A DNA stretch of 64,000 nucleotides, taken from NCBI GenBank assembly GCA_015847255.1, contig JADLZK010008768.1, forward strand, positions 310,001 through 374,000, read 5' to 3'. Within the stretch, counting starts at the first letter, position 1; the number at the start of each line of letters is the position of its first letter. Positions 12,053 through 22,985 of the stretch are shown here, piece by piece. Made by a program: the position numbers and the translations under genes. Under the pieces are notes generated by a model. That model did no database searches. It worked only from the letters and a program-made list of their open reading frames with translations, and was not told the DNA's origin. Source of the stretch: Hyparrhenia diplandra (lineage: Eukaryota; Streptophyta; Magnoliopsida; Poales; Poaceae).

Positions 12053-12537
12053 GTAATAGTTCTAGAGAGTAAAGACATTTCATGTTTATGGGAATGCTGA
12101 GAACAAAAAGTGTTAATGGTTTTTCTCTTTAAGTAATTGCTCCAACTGAGAATAGACTTGGGGGAGACCAAAGCACAGCGCCCTTTTGATGGTATTGTTC
12201 CTCACTAACTTCAAACCAACAAAGGTAGTGACATGAGATATAATTAAAGGAGAGGCTTCAACGGCGGTCTCTGCCTCTCCTGTCTTGACATGTATGCAGA
12301 GCCTACTGGTATACGAAGAATTGGAATGTTTTTTTTTATCAAGAATGCTTTTTTCATAATGGTAATGCATCTTTTTTAATCAAAGGTAGCATAACCTCAA
12401 ATTAGATATGGAATAACCTTCTACTATTCTTTTTCATTGGTAGCCTTCTACCGTATTTTTGTAGCTCCGGTCTAATCTTTTTTATTAGAAAAGAAATTCC
12501 GTAGTGGGCTACTGTACTGCGAGAACGTGCTAAACAG

Positions 12538-12914
12538 GTTGGGTTTATGCATGTGAACCCCTGGCCGAATGTTGATGCTCACAGTGGAGTTTTGCTGACC
12601 CACTTTGGACTCTTTGAAGCACGGTATGTTTATGCTTGTCATTTAGATACCAATTTAGTCTCTCTTTTCGTTTACTTAGCAAACCTAGTTCTGAATGAGC
12701 ACTCATGTCTGGAACACTATCTGTGCAGGTATTACACTGTCTTGTTTGGTGTCTCAAGAAGCATGGGTATAGGATCTCAGGTCTGCCCTCTACCTTCTCT
12801 TTATTTATTTTTTCTTCTTCTTCTAGTAATTCTGCCTGCTAATTTTGTTTGATTAGGCCGAAGAGTGTTACAATGGAGTGGCTGGAGAACTACTGCAAGA
12901 ACAAGGCTGCTTGA
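12538..12914 (+). pseudogene. Citrate synthase C-terminal exons, partial copy
   Basis: Three exons with correct splice borders encode the end of mitochondrial-type citrate synthase. Exon a (12,538-12,623) gives NPWPNVDAHSGVLLTHFGL, including the catalytic Asp of the NVDAHSG motif. Exon b (12,729-12,780) gives YYTVLFGVSRSMGIGSQ. Exon c (12,857-12,914) gives PKSVTMEWLENYCKNKAA and a TGA. The short stretch normally between b and c (containing the WDRALGLPLER block) is missing, and no N-terminal or middle citrate synthase exons are seen upstream. The copy therefore lacks most of the enzyme, including both catalytic His regions. The final exon and 3' sequence are duplicated in tandem just downstream. 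Confidence 0.85.
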
Positions 12915-13051
12915 AGCTTGTCACAAATGCTACCTTTCCCAACCTTAAGCTGTTAATAATTAAACGGCTGGAGAACTACTGCAAGAACAAGGCTGCTTGA
13001 AGCTTGTCACAAATGCTACCTTTCCCAACCTTAAGCTGTTAATAATTAAAC
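12880..13051 (+). repeat. Perfect 86-bp tandem duplication
   Basis: 12,880-12,965 and 12,966-13,051 are identical by eye. The unit starts GGCTGGAGAACTACTGCAAG, covers the last codons and stop of the citrate synthase fragment, and ends in CTGTTAATAATTAAAC. Identity implies a recent event. Confidence 0.95.
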
Positions 13052-13539
13052 ATGAGTTATAGAAGTAGTCATTTCCGGATTTCCCCTTTGGCCGATGAAT
13101 AACGCAAGAGCAAGATGCTCTCAGGCGGTAGAATTTTGTAATCTTCCGTCACTTGTGGACATCCAGATAGTTGATCAGCGGCAACACTGCCAAAAGAGAT
13201 TAGGACATGCTAATTAATCTTTATAGTATGCTCCTTGTATGTTGTATTACCCCATACAACATACATCCTTGTATGCTCGTGCTTTTTGCTTAGTTTGCTG
13301 GAGCTATTATGTGTATCTATTTTTTTGAAATAAAGAGTTTTTTGTGAGTTGGAAAGAATGTATGCTCATGCTTTTTTACTTAGTTCGCTGGAGCTACAAT
13401 TATGTGTATCTATTTTTTATTTTTTTTGAAATAAAAAGTTTTTTGTGAGTTAGAAAGAATCAGTCTTTGTGACAAAAATCAGAAAGAATCAGTCTTAGAA
13501 AAAGCACAGCGAAAAAAGAAGCCCACAAACAAAAATTAG

Positions 13540-13622
13540 GCCTGTGAAACAAAGAAACAGTCAAATGAAACTGGGCCTGCGAAACAAACAAACAGTCAAA
13601 TAAAACTGGGCCGACAAACAAA
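13540..13622 (+). repeat. 35-bp tandem repeat, ~2.3 units
   Basis: Units beginning GCCTGTGAAACAAAGAAACA (13,540) and GCCTGCGAAACAAACAAACA (13,575), then a partial GCCGACAAACAAA (13,610). Each carries an ACTGGGCC box, so GGCCC/GCCCA promoter-like motifs are multiplied. It directly precedes the right inverted repeat of the 8.17-13.69 kb element. Confidence 0.85.
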
Positions 13623-13693
13623 TCAGCCCAACAACAGAGCGGGCCGCGCCTGGTCGGCGCACGCATCCGCGCCGACCAGGTCGGCAGCTAACA

Positions 13694-15800
13694 CGCCCCC
13701 GCCCCGGGACGGGACTGTGGGGTTGAAAGCTGTTGGAGGGGTTACGGATGGGCCGGGACGGCGTGCAGCCCACGAATGGGAATGGGACCGTCCGATTACC
13801 GTATCCGACCATGCGGGCACCGCGCTCCCGGGCCTGCCTGCCGTCGCGCCGCAACCCCGTCTCCGTCACCACACGCATGCCGTCGTCGCGCCGCCGCCCT
13901 CTGTTCCCGCCTCTCCCATCCGCCTCTCCCATCCGAGATCTGCCGCCTGCCGCCCGGAGGAGATCCTGTGACCGCGGATCCACAGCTGCAGGAGCCCGTG
14001 AGGATAGTTTGAGAAACCCGCAACGAACCCCTCCACTTCATGCCGTTGGCGAATCTGCGGCAAGCTGGTGACAAGATGTTTGCTTCGTCCTTTTTTCATT
14101 TATGTTCTATATCTGAGGTCTAATTTGATTTCTTCCCCTTCGTGCGATCCCATAGATCACAGCCTGCTCTTCTCTGCTCTAGGTTTGGCTGGGAAGGGAA
14201 ATCGTCTGGAACCTTGGAGCTGCTCAAGAAAAGGAAGGTCACTCCAGACTGCACATGGAAAGGTTGATGGGGTGCTGCAGCTTAGGGGGAGATATTGTGT
14301 TGATATATAACTACTGTTTTTTTGGAGATCCAATAGTTCATGTCATTCATAAAAGTAAAATATGTATTTCCAAGAACCTGTAGGGAGGGCAAATGGAACA
14401 GCGCTTCACGTTTTAGATATGTTGAATTGTGGCGAGTAGCATTACGCAGCTCAATTCAGTTTCAGCTTTGCATTGTTTGTTAGATTCATAGGTAGGGGTG
14501 GTAAAGGGCCCTCTAATTTAAGCTAGCAAATTTAAGGATCGGGGTAAAATTATACAAATTTTTAACTAAAAATGAATAGGGCCTAGTGAAATTGAGAAGG
14601 AGGAATAAGGGCCGGATCCATTGCCACCCCTTTTCATAGGAGAAGGTCAACCGTTTTAGATTTATAGTAGAACTCGTCTTTGCATGTTGATTGATGAGTT
14701 TACAACAGCTGCTGAATTTGGGTCTGGTATGAGTAGAATGAATTAGATTCTCAATTTGGGCCTCGTATGAGTAGAATGAATTGTATGGTTTCATATGAAT
14801 TGCTATTGTCACGAACTTCGAGTTGCCAATTCCTAGTTATCTCAAAGTTTTTTTTTTTTGACATATCAATTATATTGTAATTATTCATATGAATGAGTTA
14901 CATATATTTGAGTAAATTGAGGAATCGTTATGTTATTGAAACAAATACATTGTGCTAATCTGCATGCTCCAAGCTCTGAAAATTGGCATGTTTTATTTTG
15001 GTTTTCTGTACTTGTCTACTTTTCACTTTAATTTGTCTTGTCTGAGCTCTCAGTGCTTGCATAACCCTTTGTCATATGTACTTTTACCAAAGTAAATTGT
15101 CCATCATGCATAATACTCATAACATGGTTTGCGCTTTTCAGGTTCTGTTCCATATCAATGCTGACGAGGTAAACTAACTCATTTCTGCTTTACTACAAAT
15201 GTTTTTACCCTACATTTTCTGATTCAACTTGTGGTGAGCCCTGTTTAGTTTATTTTTGGATCAGAATACAATATTCTTGATAACAAACTAACTGCTACAA
15301 TACGCCCTCTCTAATTTCCCTTCCTATACTGAAAATGGGCACACCTCATATGCAGATACTGTTCATGCGATATGAAAATTAGAGCTGTAGTGACGTTCCA
15401 TGGATAGTATTCAAGTTATTTTTAGGTGATGAGCATTTCTTTAGCATTTTGATGTAAACTCAAGATAAACTCCTATAAAGCATTTGTTTGTCTATATTTG
15501 TTGTAATTACATACACTACTATGTAATTAAGATTATTGATTTATTTTCATGTCTTGGTGATTTCTAATTATTCTTTTTTTAGTCTCATATAATAGTAAAA
15601 CGATTATAGTAAACTGAACATTGCAAGTTTGTTGTATTTTGCACTGGGTTTTGAAAGTCAAAATTCTGAGTCACTAGTCTCAAATTTAGTGCTGGAGCTT
15701 GCAAACAAGCTGGACATTCAAGGTGCTTGGCAACCTTAAATCACCAAGGGGAGGAGATGATGTGGTCGGACATGGGCTGCAACTTTGTTGGGGTTTTGTC
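13694..15800. other. No recognisable gene; GC-rich start
   Basis: 13,694-14,070 is GC-rich and looks like a promoter or 5' leader of a grass gene: several overlapping low-complexity frames on both strands, none convincing. A plus-strand stretch at 14,180-14,270 (SSGTLELLKKRKVTPD) may be an exon piece. The rest is AT-rich and I see nothing further. Confidence 0.4.
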
Positions 15801-15814
15801 GCTCCAGGAGATAC

Positions 15815-16785
15815 GTTTGCACCTTTGGAGTATCACAGAGATCCACTAATGATAATCGTTCTAGAGGGAGAGAACTTTCTACTATCATTATAGAGAGAGA
15901 TCCACATGATATAGTGTTCTAGAGGGAGACGGCCTTTGGAGTTCCACATGATGGTATCTTAGATGGAGCACTTATAGAGGGAGACCGACCTTTGGAGTAT
16001 CATATCTTAGATGGAGCAGTTATAGAGGGAGACCTATCTTTGGAGTATCATATATTAGATGGTGTAGTTATAGAGGGAGACCGACCTTTGGAGTATCATA
16101 GAGGGAGACAACCTTTGGAGTATCATATCTTAGATGGAGCACTTATAGAGGGAGACCGACCTTTGGAGTATCATAGAGGAAGACAATCTTTGGAGTTCCA
16201 AAGGAGGATGTATCGAGCGATATGAACTTTAGAGTGAGATGACCTTTGGAGTATCATAGAGGGAGACAACCTTTGGAGTTCCACAGGATGGAGATGACCT
16301 TTAGAGGGAGGCGACCTTTGGAGTATCACACGATCTAGAGAACATGGTGATATAGTGTTCTAATGACCTTTGGAGTATCATAGAGGGAGACAACCTTTGG
16401 AGTATCATATCTTGATGGAGCACTTATAGGGGGAGACCCACCTTTGGAGTATCATAGAGGAAGACAATCTTTGGAATTATCTTGCCAATTGATGTATCGA
16501 GATGACCTTTAGAGTGAGATGACCTTTAGAGTGAGATGACCTTTGGAGTATCATAGAGGGAGACAACCTTTGGAGTTCCACATGATGGACATGACCTTTA
16601 GAGGGAGATGACCTTTGGAGTATCACACGATCTAGAGAACAGGATGATATAGTGTTCTAATGATATCTATAGAGAGGAGGAGAGGTGCTCTAGAGGGAGA
16701 CAACTTTGTACGAGGATGATATCTTAGAGGGAGCAGCTCTAGAGAGAGATCACTTCTAGAGGGAGAGGTTGAGAGCATAACCACT
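15815..16785 (+). repeat. Degenerate short-period tandem array
   Basis: The phrases CCTTTGGAGTATCA, CATAGAGGGAGAC and ATCTTAGATGGAGCA recur at least a dozen times over ~970 bp, combined into higher-order blocks of roughly 50-130 bp. A plus-strand frame through part of it (15,992-16,225) gives repeated LEYH, ILDG, IEGD and RPLEYHRGRQ. It ends in stops and has no start context, so I treat it as a by-product of the repeat and not as a gene. Confidence 0.85.
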
Positions 16786-16789
16786 ATAT

Positions 16790-18220
16790 ATTTTGCTTCT
16801 TCAATAGCTTCCATTACAATATGTAAGTCACTTTTATGGCTACAATACCATTAAAAATCTATTCTTAAATTCAGCTTCCATGTACGAAGTGCATATTTTT
16901 TTATGTATTCATATATGCTAAGGGCATTATTCTATTTATTCAGGTCAAACAGAGACGGAGCTTGGACATGATTATAGAGGGGCCCAAGTCTAATATGATC
17001 AACAAAAAGAGGGGCCATATCAATATTTTCAAGCAGTGTAATATGTTTGAAACTGTTGCTGCCAGTCCTTATCAGCAAGGGAGGTATATATAAAATAAAA
17101 AAACAGAGCACACTTTATGTTTCTGTACATCCCAGGAGATGGTAAATATGTCTGATTGATCAACAATAATGGAATGATGCGTTCATAAATATGCCATTTC
17201 ATCTCCATGACCACCTACTTCCTCGTCACCATTCCCTTCCTGTTGATCATCCTTGAAGTCTGCCTTGGCTGATGGGAGTCCATATTGCATTTTTGTATTT
17301 GCTGGTATATATAGCTTGCTGCATGGCTGAATAACTCTGACAGGATCCACTATCAATAATGAGTCCAATCATACAGTGCACATCAATAATGAGTTCTATC
17401 ATACACGGCACTGTGCAAGTTAGAGGAAACATAGTCATGCTATTATTGTTTGATTTGCTAAGAAAAAATACTGTTGCACTGATATGAGCACAGATGTTAA
17501 ATAAGTAGGGAATCCAATTTTTTTGAGTCGAAACTTTAGAAGATAGAAGTACCACAATGTTTTTAATTAATTATATTAGCCTAGTGGTTGTCATACCATA
17601 TGGTTTTGCAATAGATGATATTTTACAAATAAGGCAGAATAATAAACATGTAAAATTCTAATCTTTTTTCGCCAACAGGTTATAACCTGTTTTTCCACGC
17701 GAGGTAAGCAGCAAGAGTAGGAGATTTTGTAAAGCACAATAATGATATTAAAACAAACTCGGGACAACTAAAGTAGAGATGGAGCTCCAAAATATGAAGA
17801 ACACGAGGCTTATTCCTTCCATTCCCCTCATAAGTCTTGTCTACCTCAGGCACACAAAGGTAGATACAAGCTCTTGCAAATCACAAGGATACAAGAAAGT
17901 GGAAAACTCCCATTTCCTTTGTTCACCTTGGTGAGGAGGCAATGGCGACGGTCCCACATGCAAAGTACGGTGGTGGATCTCAGATGTGCTGGTGGTCTTG
18001 GCCGTGGAGACATGGTGGGGATCCAATGGAACGGACGCTTTGGATCTCCATAGCGGAGGCGTCTCCAAATGTGACAAAGCTTCCCACGCCCGCCTACCCG
18101 TCATGTGGTTTGTGGCATGTAGCTCAAGGTACCACCAATCTTGTTGTCATTGGAGCCCTTGCCAAGGAAGGACAGCTTTAGTATTTTGTTCTCCCCCTCC
18201 GCCCTTGATGGGATTGATGG
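16790..18220. other. No clear gene; possible exon piece
   Basis: A minus-strand segment at 17,183-17,310 encodes PANTKMQYGLPSAKADFKDD, an acidic tail (NGDEEVGGHGDE) and a stop; it could be the last exon of some gene, unidentified. 16,950-17,015 (GGAGCTTGGAC ... GAGGGGCCCAAG) resembles ends of grass hAT-type repeats, too weak to call. A minus-strand frame at 17,841-18,104 has no motif. Confidence 0.35.
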
Positions 18221-18493
18221 TAGAATGGACACCGACTTGTGTGCGTACCACCCATATGGACCAGTTCCTATGCAAGGACACGACGCAGAGGAGTCCATGG
18301 CCATGTCGAGTGGCTAGAAGGCACTGCGATGAGCCCTTAGATTAAGGAGCAATTAGTATTAGAGTCTAGTTTTGGTCACAGCGCATGGCTAGTTCCTTTA
18401 GAATCTAGTTTTGGTTACTATGAGGATTATTAAGAATTAACCAATATATTATCATCTATATATAGGTTTTGTCTCAGGGTTATTAAGAATTAA

Positions 18494-18734
18494 GAGCATG
18501 TTTAGTTGCCATGCAACCCAAACAAATTTGGGTTAGTGCTAGTGTAGCACTTTTCGTTTGTATTTGGTAATTATTGTCCAATTATAGACTAACTAGTCTC
18601 ACAAGATTCGGCAATTAGTTATTTTGATTACCTACTTTTAGTGCTCCATGCATGTGTCAAGAGATTCGATTTGACGAGCACTCAAGCACTTTTTGGGTAG
18701 TACTTTTTGGGTTGCATGGCAACTAAGCATGGCC
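18494..18734. mobile_element. Tourist-like MITE (PIF/Harbinger type), 241 bp
   Basis: The left end GAGCATGTTTAGTTGCCATG and the reverse complement of the right end GGCCATGCTTAGTTGCCATG agree at nearly all positions and continue into CAACCCAAA on both sides. TAA flanks both ends (18,491-18,493 and 18,735-18,737), the 3-bp target expected of this superfamily. It is non-coding and sits inside the left LTR of the gypsy remnant. Confidence 0.88.
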
Positions 18735-19214
18735 TAAGCAATATATTGTCATTGAACTCATCTTCTAGGTTAAGCAATTATCTATTGAACTCATCTTCCT
18801 CCTAAAACCCTAGGGCGCGCCGCAAAACCTCACCCCAACCACGGATCACAACTACAACAACTGTCGAGATCAATTCCAAGACCATCAAGCGCATGGGAGC
18901 CGCCAAGGAGCACTCGTCGAAGGATGGCAAGGATCGAACCAACCCATACAACGGGTCTTGCGGGTTCGGGTTTGGTTCGTTATCCGTGGGTTTGGTTTTT
19001 GGTGATGGATTTCCACCATGTTCGGGTTTTGATTTGGGATTTCGGTTTTGGGTTCACCCAACCCGTTGCCATCCCACCAAGACCTGGATTTCCCTCGGTA
19101 TGATACAGAGAAATCCATCTTTTGGAATCATGCGGCGTGTCGCCACGAATCGTCCTCCATCTTTTGGAATCATGCGGTGTGTCGCCACGAATCGTCGTTC
19201 CACCAGCAGCGTAT

Positions 19215-19325
19215 CATGGAGGAGGAGAAGGTTTGGATGGCCTCATACAATCTCGAGGACGGTGCTCACATGTGGTACATACGGCAAGACGAGGGGATTC
19301 CTTTGTGGCGCGGTGGTGTTCCAAC
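19215..19325 (+). pseudogene. Ty3-gypsy gag fragment
   Basis: The translation EEEKVWMASYNLEDGAHMWY, then RQDEGIPLWR, matches the central retrotransposon gag block of chromoviruses (KVWLASYHLxGxAxxWY followed by GTPSW). The frame closes soon after, and the expected downstream RFGPP-type block is only faintly visible. Capsid-like function in the intact family; this piece is dead. Confidence 0.65.
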
Positions 19326-19799
19326 CCCCACTTCGAATTGGATGATTGCATGCGCATGAACTTTCATGCGCTCCTTCATGGAGCCCACGCGTCGGGCACA
19401 CCCCCACCGTGTCTTGCCCTACCGGCAGCCGAGGAGTGTCGACAAGAAGTTTGGACGTGGCCACAACAAGGTTTGCAAACACTATCCCCTCCCGCTCGGT
19501 GCCATGTCCTTCACCGCTCTCCTCGATTGCCGAGGAGTGTCGCCTAGTGTCGTGAAGTTTGTATCCCCTCCCGCTCAGTGCCATGTCCTTCACCGCTCTC
19601 CTCGACCTTGAGTTCAGGAGGGCGGTGAAGGTCCACGCACAATTTCATCTCCGAGGCCGACCGGCCTCCCTCTTTGGTGTCGTCTAGTACCATGGCAAGT
19701 GGCAACTCCTCTTCACGGCTCGGACATGGTCCTCGGCACCTTGATCATTTGGGATTTCCACTACCCCAAACTCCCCTAGAGTGTTCATTGACTCGACTC

Positions 19800-20075
19800 C
19801 CTATTGTATGAGCTCCTCGACGCCTTCTCCGACATCTTCGCTGAACCCCACGGGCTGCCTCGTGACCACGCCATCGTCCTCACACCAGCCGGTGGCCGTG
19901 CGACCCTACCGGTACCGGTCGCCGCACTGATCGCTCGTGGTGCTTTTGTGTCCACTATTGGGCCTTGAACACGCTTACCATGAATTCCTCGTAGCAACGC
20001 TCGAGCCACGTTCGAGGCGCTGTTGTTCCTCCACCGGTTGCTGCTCGTATTTTTTGATGACATCCTCACCCATTG
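19800..20075 (+). pseudogene. Ty3-gypsy pol fragment (linker and RT site)
   Basis: One frame gives LLYELLDAFSDIFAEPHGLP, the conserved stretch between protease and reverse transcriptase in gypsy elements (F.DVFAEP.GLPP.R.DH). The next piece, in another frame, gives PVAVRPYRY. Around 20,045 FFDDIL is the reverse-transcriptase active-site block (Y.DDIL in the family), separated from the rest by a large deletion. It therefore needs frame changes and lacks nearly all of the polymerase. Confidence 0.65.
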
Positions 20076-20365
20076 GAAGGGATGTCATGTGGGGCCGTGC
20101 CTATTCAAGGACACGGCGTTGGCCATGCCGAGTGGCCAGAAGGCACGGCGATCAGCCCTTAGATTAGATTAAGGAGCAACAGTTTCCCTATTTTGTTGAG
20201 TCCAGTTTTGGTTACAGCGCATGGCTAGTTTGGATAGAGTGAGTTTTGGTTACAGCCGCATGGCTATATCTGATAGAGTTCTGGAATTAAGCAATATATT
20301 ATCTATTGAACTCATCTTCTTCCTCCTAAAACCCACGGGCAAAAACCTCACCCCATCCAGGGATA

Positions 20366-21375
20366 CTATGTAGTGACACAGTTAGTGTTGTGGATGTGGG
20401 CTGAGGATGAGGACCGCACCTGGTTGCTGGCCCCTTCTCCCTCGCCTAGTTTTGTATGGTTGCTTGATTTTCTTTTGGTATTTCAGGGTTCTGAGAGTGC
20501 GAGAGCTGAGAGTTAGCTTTTTTTAATTAGTGTGATTAGGCTTTGGATCTTGTGGCTGCAGATAAATTGCCAGCTTCCTTACTCCTTTTTTAACTTAGTT
20601 TTTAGTTTACAAGACAGCAAACAAAAATAAATACATTCCAATTTGATCAGATGCAAGTGAAATTGTGGTGCTGATTCCCTGTGCATGATGACCTCAGAAT
20701 AATTATGATGGTTTCCATATTCCAACATGTTATTGTTTTTGCTTATTCTAAACTATTTCATGCTTCTCTACAGGGTTGGGTTCAATTCCTTGTATCCATG
20801 GAGGTTCAACTGCTGCAGGTATTTTATTTTGAAACTTACATTCATCAAAAAGTTTGGAATTTCAAGCAGTACTCAGAAAAGATCAATTCAATTCTTATGA
20901 TTTTGGATACTCATTTGTCTCAAATAAAAAAAGGTCAATTCGTATAATCTTGATTTGCCTCAGATCTAGACTTGTGGTCAGACAATGATCAGCATTGGTT
21001 TCAGATTGACATTGCTGCTCATAATTTGCTCATGTCTGTTGTAAAAACCTCTAGCAAACAATTTATCATTGTCTCTGGCCATTTACAAACATACTGTTAT
21101 TGTCTGCACAAAAGGATAATAAATTCCATGTGCAAGAGGGTCTTCGTTCAATTTTTAGGTAGTGACAATGGACAAAGCACTTGTCATTATGCATAGATGC
21201 CGAGCAACCTGCAACTGATTTAGTGCATATGCCCTATCACAACATCCATTGTAGAAAATTGTTTGCTGGTTTACAAGCTTCCCTATGGATATGTGCCCAG
21301 CATTGTCTGCTTGATGGACTGGATATATTAGCCTTTTGTGGGAGGTGGATGGATGGATGTGGCTTGAACGCCTGG
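20366..21375. other. No recognisable gene
   Basis: AT-rich sequence. Plus frames at 20,681-20,947 and 20,972-21,196 have no motif I recognise. Nothing supportable. Confidence 0.4.
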
Positions 21376-21379
21376 CGGC

Positions 21380-21775
21380 AAGGCTAGGGCAGAAGTGCTA
21401 GAGAACGCGAGAGCAAGAGTGCCATGGAGCAAGAGAGATTAACTCTTATCTTTGGCTAACTTCATTGAGAAACTAGTGTTTGGTACTTATATATACCATC
21501 AATCCTAACAAACCTTGGCTAATTTGATGGACTAACAAATCAAAGTGATAATACTCCTAAATGCTAGATCCTGAGCAAATGCCGCTTAGACTGTGGTGCA
21601 TTGTGCTGAGGCCCACTACTTCCTGGTCATAACTCGAAACATCTCTCCCCTTTGGACAAACAGCTTGTCCTTGGAAGGTGGGGAAGAGGGCGCCAAACTC
21701 GTCCCCTGGCTCCAAAACCACCCACCCACACACACACACACACCCCCACACACCAGGGACTTTTTTGTGTACTAA
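21380..21775 (-). mobile_element. 3' end of a Ty3-gypsy element with LTR
   Basis: Reading the minus strand, a coding tail ELEPGDEFGALFPTF-like, then QGQAVCPKGRDVSS (21,735-21,635), resembles the C-terminus of chromovirus polyproteins (WE...EL...FP ... L..K...GGGDV). It is followed by the purine tract AAAGGGGAGAGA (21,653-21,642), then TGTTTCGAGTTATGACC, which would start the 3' LTR. Within that LTR GGTATATATAAGTACC (about 21,487-21,502) is a good TATA box, and the AGAGTTAATCTCTC stretch near 21,436 fits a transcription start. The other end of the element is not visible, so this is a fragment. Confidence 0.55.
21718..21757. repeat. CA/CCCA microsatellite
   Basis: CCACCCACACACACACACAC followed by CCCCACACACC; a simple repeat at the edge of the gypsy coding tail. 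Confidence 0.9.
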
Positions 21776-21779
21776 AGAT

Positions 21780-22665
21780 TGGCAAGAGCAAGTTTAACCA
21801 CAGCAGTTAAGAATGTGCTAGCAAAACTAGTCACCACCCAAATGTGGCCATAATATTGAATCCCACTGATGCTACAGTACAGGGCGGTGTAAATAGGAAA
21901 AATGAAACCATTTGCTCCAGGTAATGAGCAACTGCTGTCATTTTCATTTTCATTAGTAGAGTGAGCGCAAACAATGTAAAAATGAAACCATTTGCTACTC
22001 ATACCAGGCCCCATCCATCTTGTATGCTTCATTTTTTTGGAAGGTGAAGGCCACCCTCATGTCTAAATCTTGTCTCTACCACTGGGTCTTTAATTAGTGA
22101 GAAGCAATAATACATGAAATACCTTAGAATAAATTTTGAATGCTCTAGTTTACTTGGCCTTCCAATTTTTCTACAAGGACTCAGCATTTTGGATAATTTT
22201 CACAGCAGCATATGTTACAATACTAGCCATTTCCCACCATCCTGCACCCCTAAACAAAAAGGATATGTAATTATAACATAGATAATCCTACAAAAAGCTA
22301 TGCCGCTGGATTGAATCCAGGAGCTTGAACCCCCATTTGAGAGTTTTGGAGGGCAGCGTTCAGCAGGAATAAGATATGGGAGGCATGTAGTCACCAAGCT
22401 GAGGATTGGACCAATTGGCAGCATAAAGAGCTCCCAACATCAGCTCCATCCATAGGATGAATAATTGTTTTGTTCTGGAGAGGATAGCCAGCAACAATAT
22501 TCCTGCGGCTCCCATCTCAGCCCAAAATGATGATTCAAGGTCATTTAATCTCATTGTACTCACATAACTTGACAAGAGATCCATCCATCCACAGCTGAGG
22601 TGATAGAGTTGAGTAGGTTCACCATAATAAAAGTTAAACCCAAACCCACATACCAAAAGATTGTG
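21780..22665. other. No recognisable gene
   Basis: Minus-strand frames at 22,215-22,424 and 22,360-22,671 are open for 70-100 codons with some hydrophobic stretches (GAAGILLLAILS) but show no family motif. The sequence lies downstream of the Ulp1-like gene and could be its 3' flank. Confidence 0.35.
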
Positions 22666-22667
22666 GC

Positions 22668-22985
22668 TCATTTTGCAACCACTTCACATAAATCCTGGGA
22701 ATGGAATGAAATTAGAGGTTCAACATTAGTATTTTAGCAAAAATAAATTTCATATGCACATAGACATGTATCACTTATTCAACATTAGTATTTCAGCAAA
22801 AATAAATTTCATATGCAAATAGACATGTATCATTTATTCAAATGCAAATTGGACATGTAGCAATATCTGACCTGGGTCCTCAACATATTTTTCATGCTTA
22901 CCAAAAGGTTGGCTCATTTTGCAGCCACTTCACATAAATCCTAGGAATTAGAATGAAATTAGAGGTTCAACATTAGTATCCATAA
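22668..22985 (-). repeat. Duplicated 3' end of the Ulp1-like gene
   Basis: GGCTCATTTTGCA.CCACTTC, ACATAAATCCT.GGAAT and GAAATTAGAGGTTCAACATT occur at 22,668-22,735 and again at 22,913-22,980, 245 bp apart. The copy at 22,913 supplies the acceptor and stop codon used in the gene model, so the terminal exon exists twice. AAATTTCATATG blocks nearby are also repeated (22,746, 22,806, 22,984). Confidence 0.8.

Larger units (their letters stand above)
8171..13693. mobile_element. Candidate Pack-MULE-like gene-capture element, ~5.5 kb
   Basis: The left end (8171-8213) and the reverse complement of the right end (13651-13693) align without gaps at 36 of 43 bases (TGTTA.CTGCCGACC ... GCGCCGACCA). Each end is also a small GC-rich hairpin. 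Between them, on the plus strand, lie exon fragments of two unrelated genes: ribosomal protein eS1 (11,965-12,052) and citrate synthase (12,538-12,914). A possible first exon is at 8281-8418. That layout is typical of Pack-MULEs. I could not find a convincing 8-10 bp target duplication, and the outer TIR limit is unclear, so the class is an inference. No transposase is visible. Confidence 0.45.
18225..20365 (+). mobile_element. Gutted Ty3-gypsy (chromovirus-like) element
   Basis: Related sequences at about 18,255-18,840 and 20,090-20,360 flank the unit. Both hold TGGCCATG.CGAGTGG, AGAAGGCAC, AGCCCTTAGATTA, CAGCGCATGGCTAG, AAGCAATATATT and AAAACCTCACCCCA in the same order, so I read them as decayed LTRs. 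Between them are two short coding remnants: a gag piece (19,215-19,325) and the PR-to-RT linker plus the RT active site (19,800-20,070). Most of pol is deleted. The left LTR also carries a MITE (18,494-18,734). Exact LTR ends and target duplication could not be fixed. Confidence 0.65.

Noticed and set aside
15992..16225. Repetitive protein LEYHILDG...
   Set aside because: It follows the DNA repeat unit and closes quickly; neighbouring units do not keep frame.
21718..21757. CA repeat considered as a regulatory Z-DNA site
   Set aside because: Short, imperfect and next to a dead transposon; no gene nearby for it to regulate.
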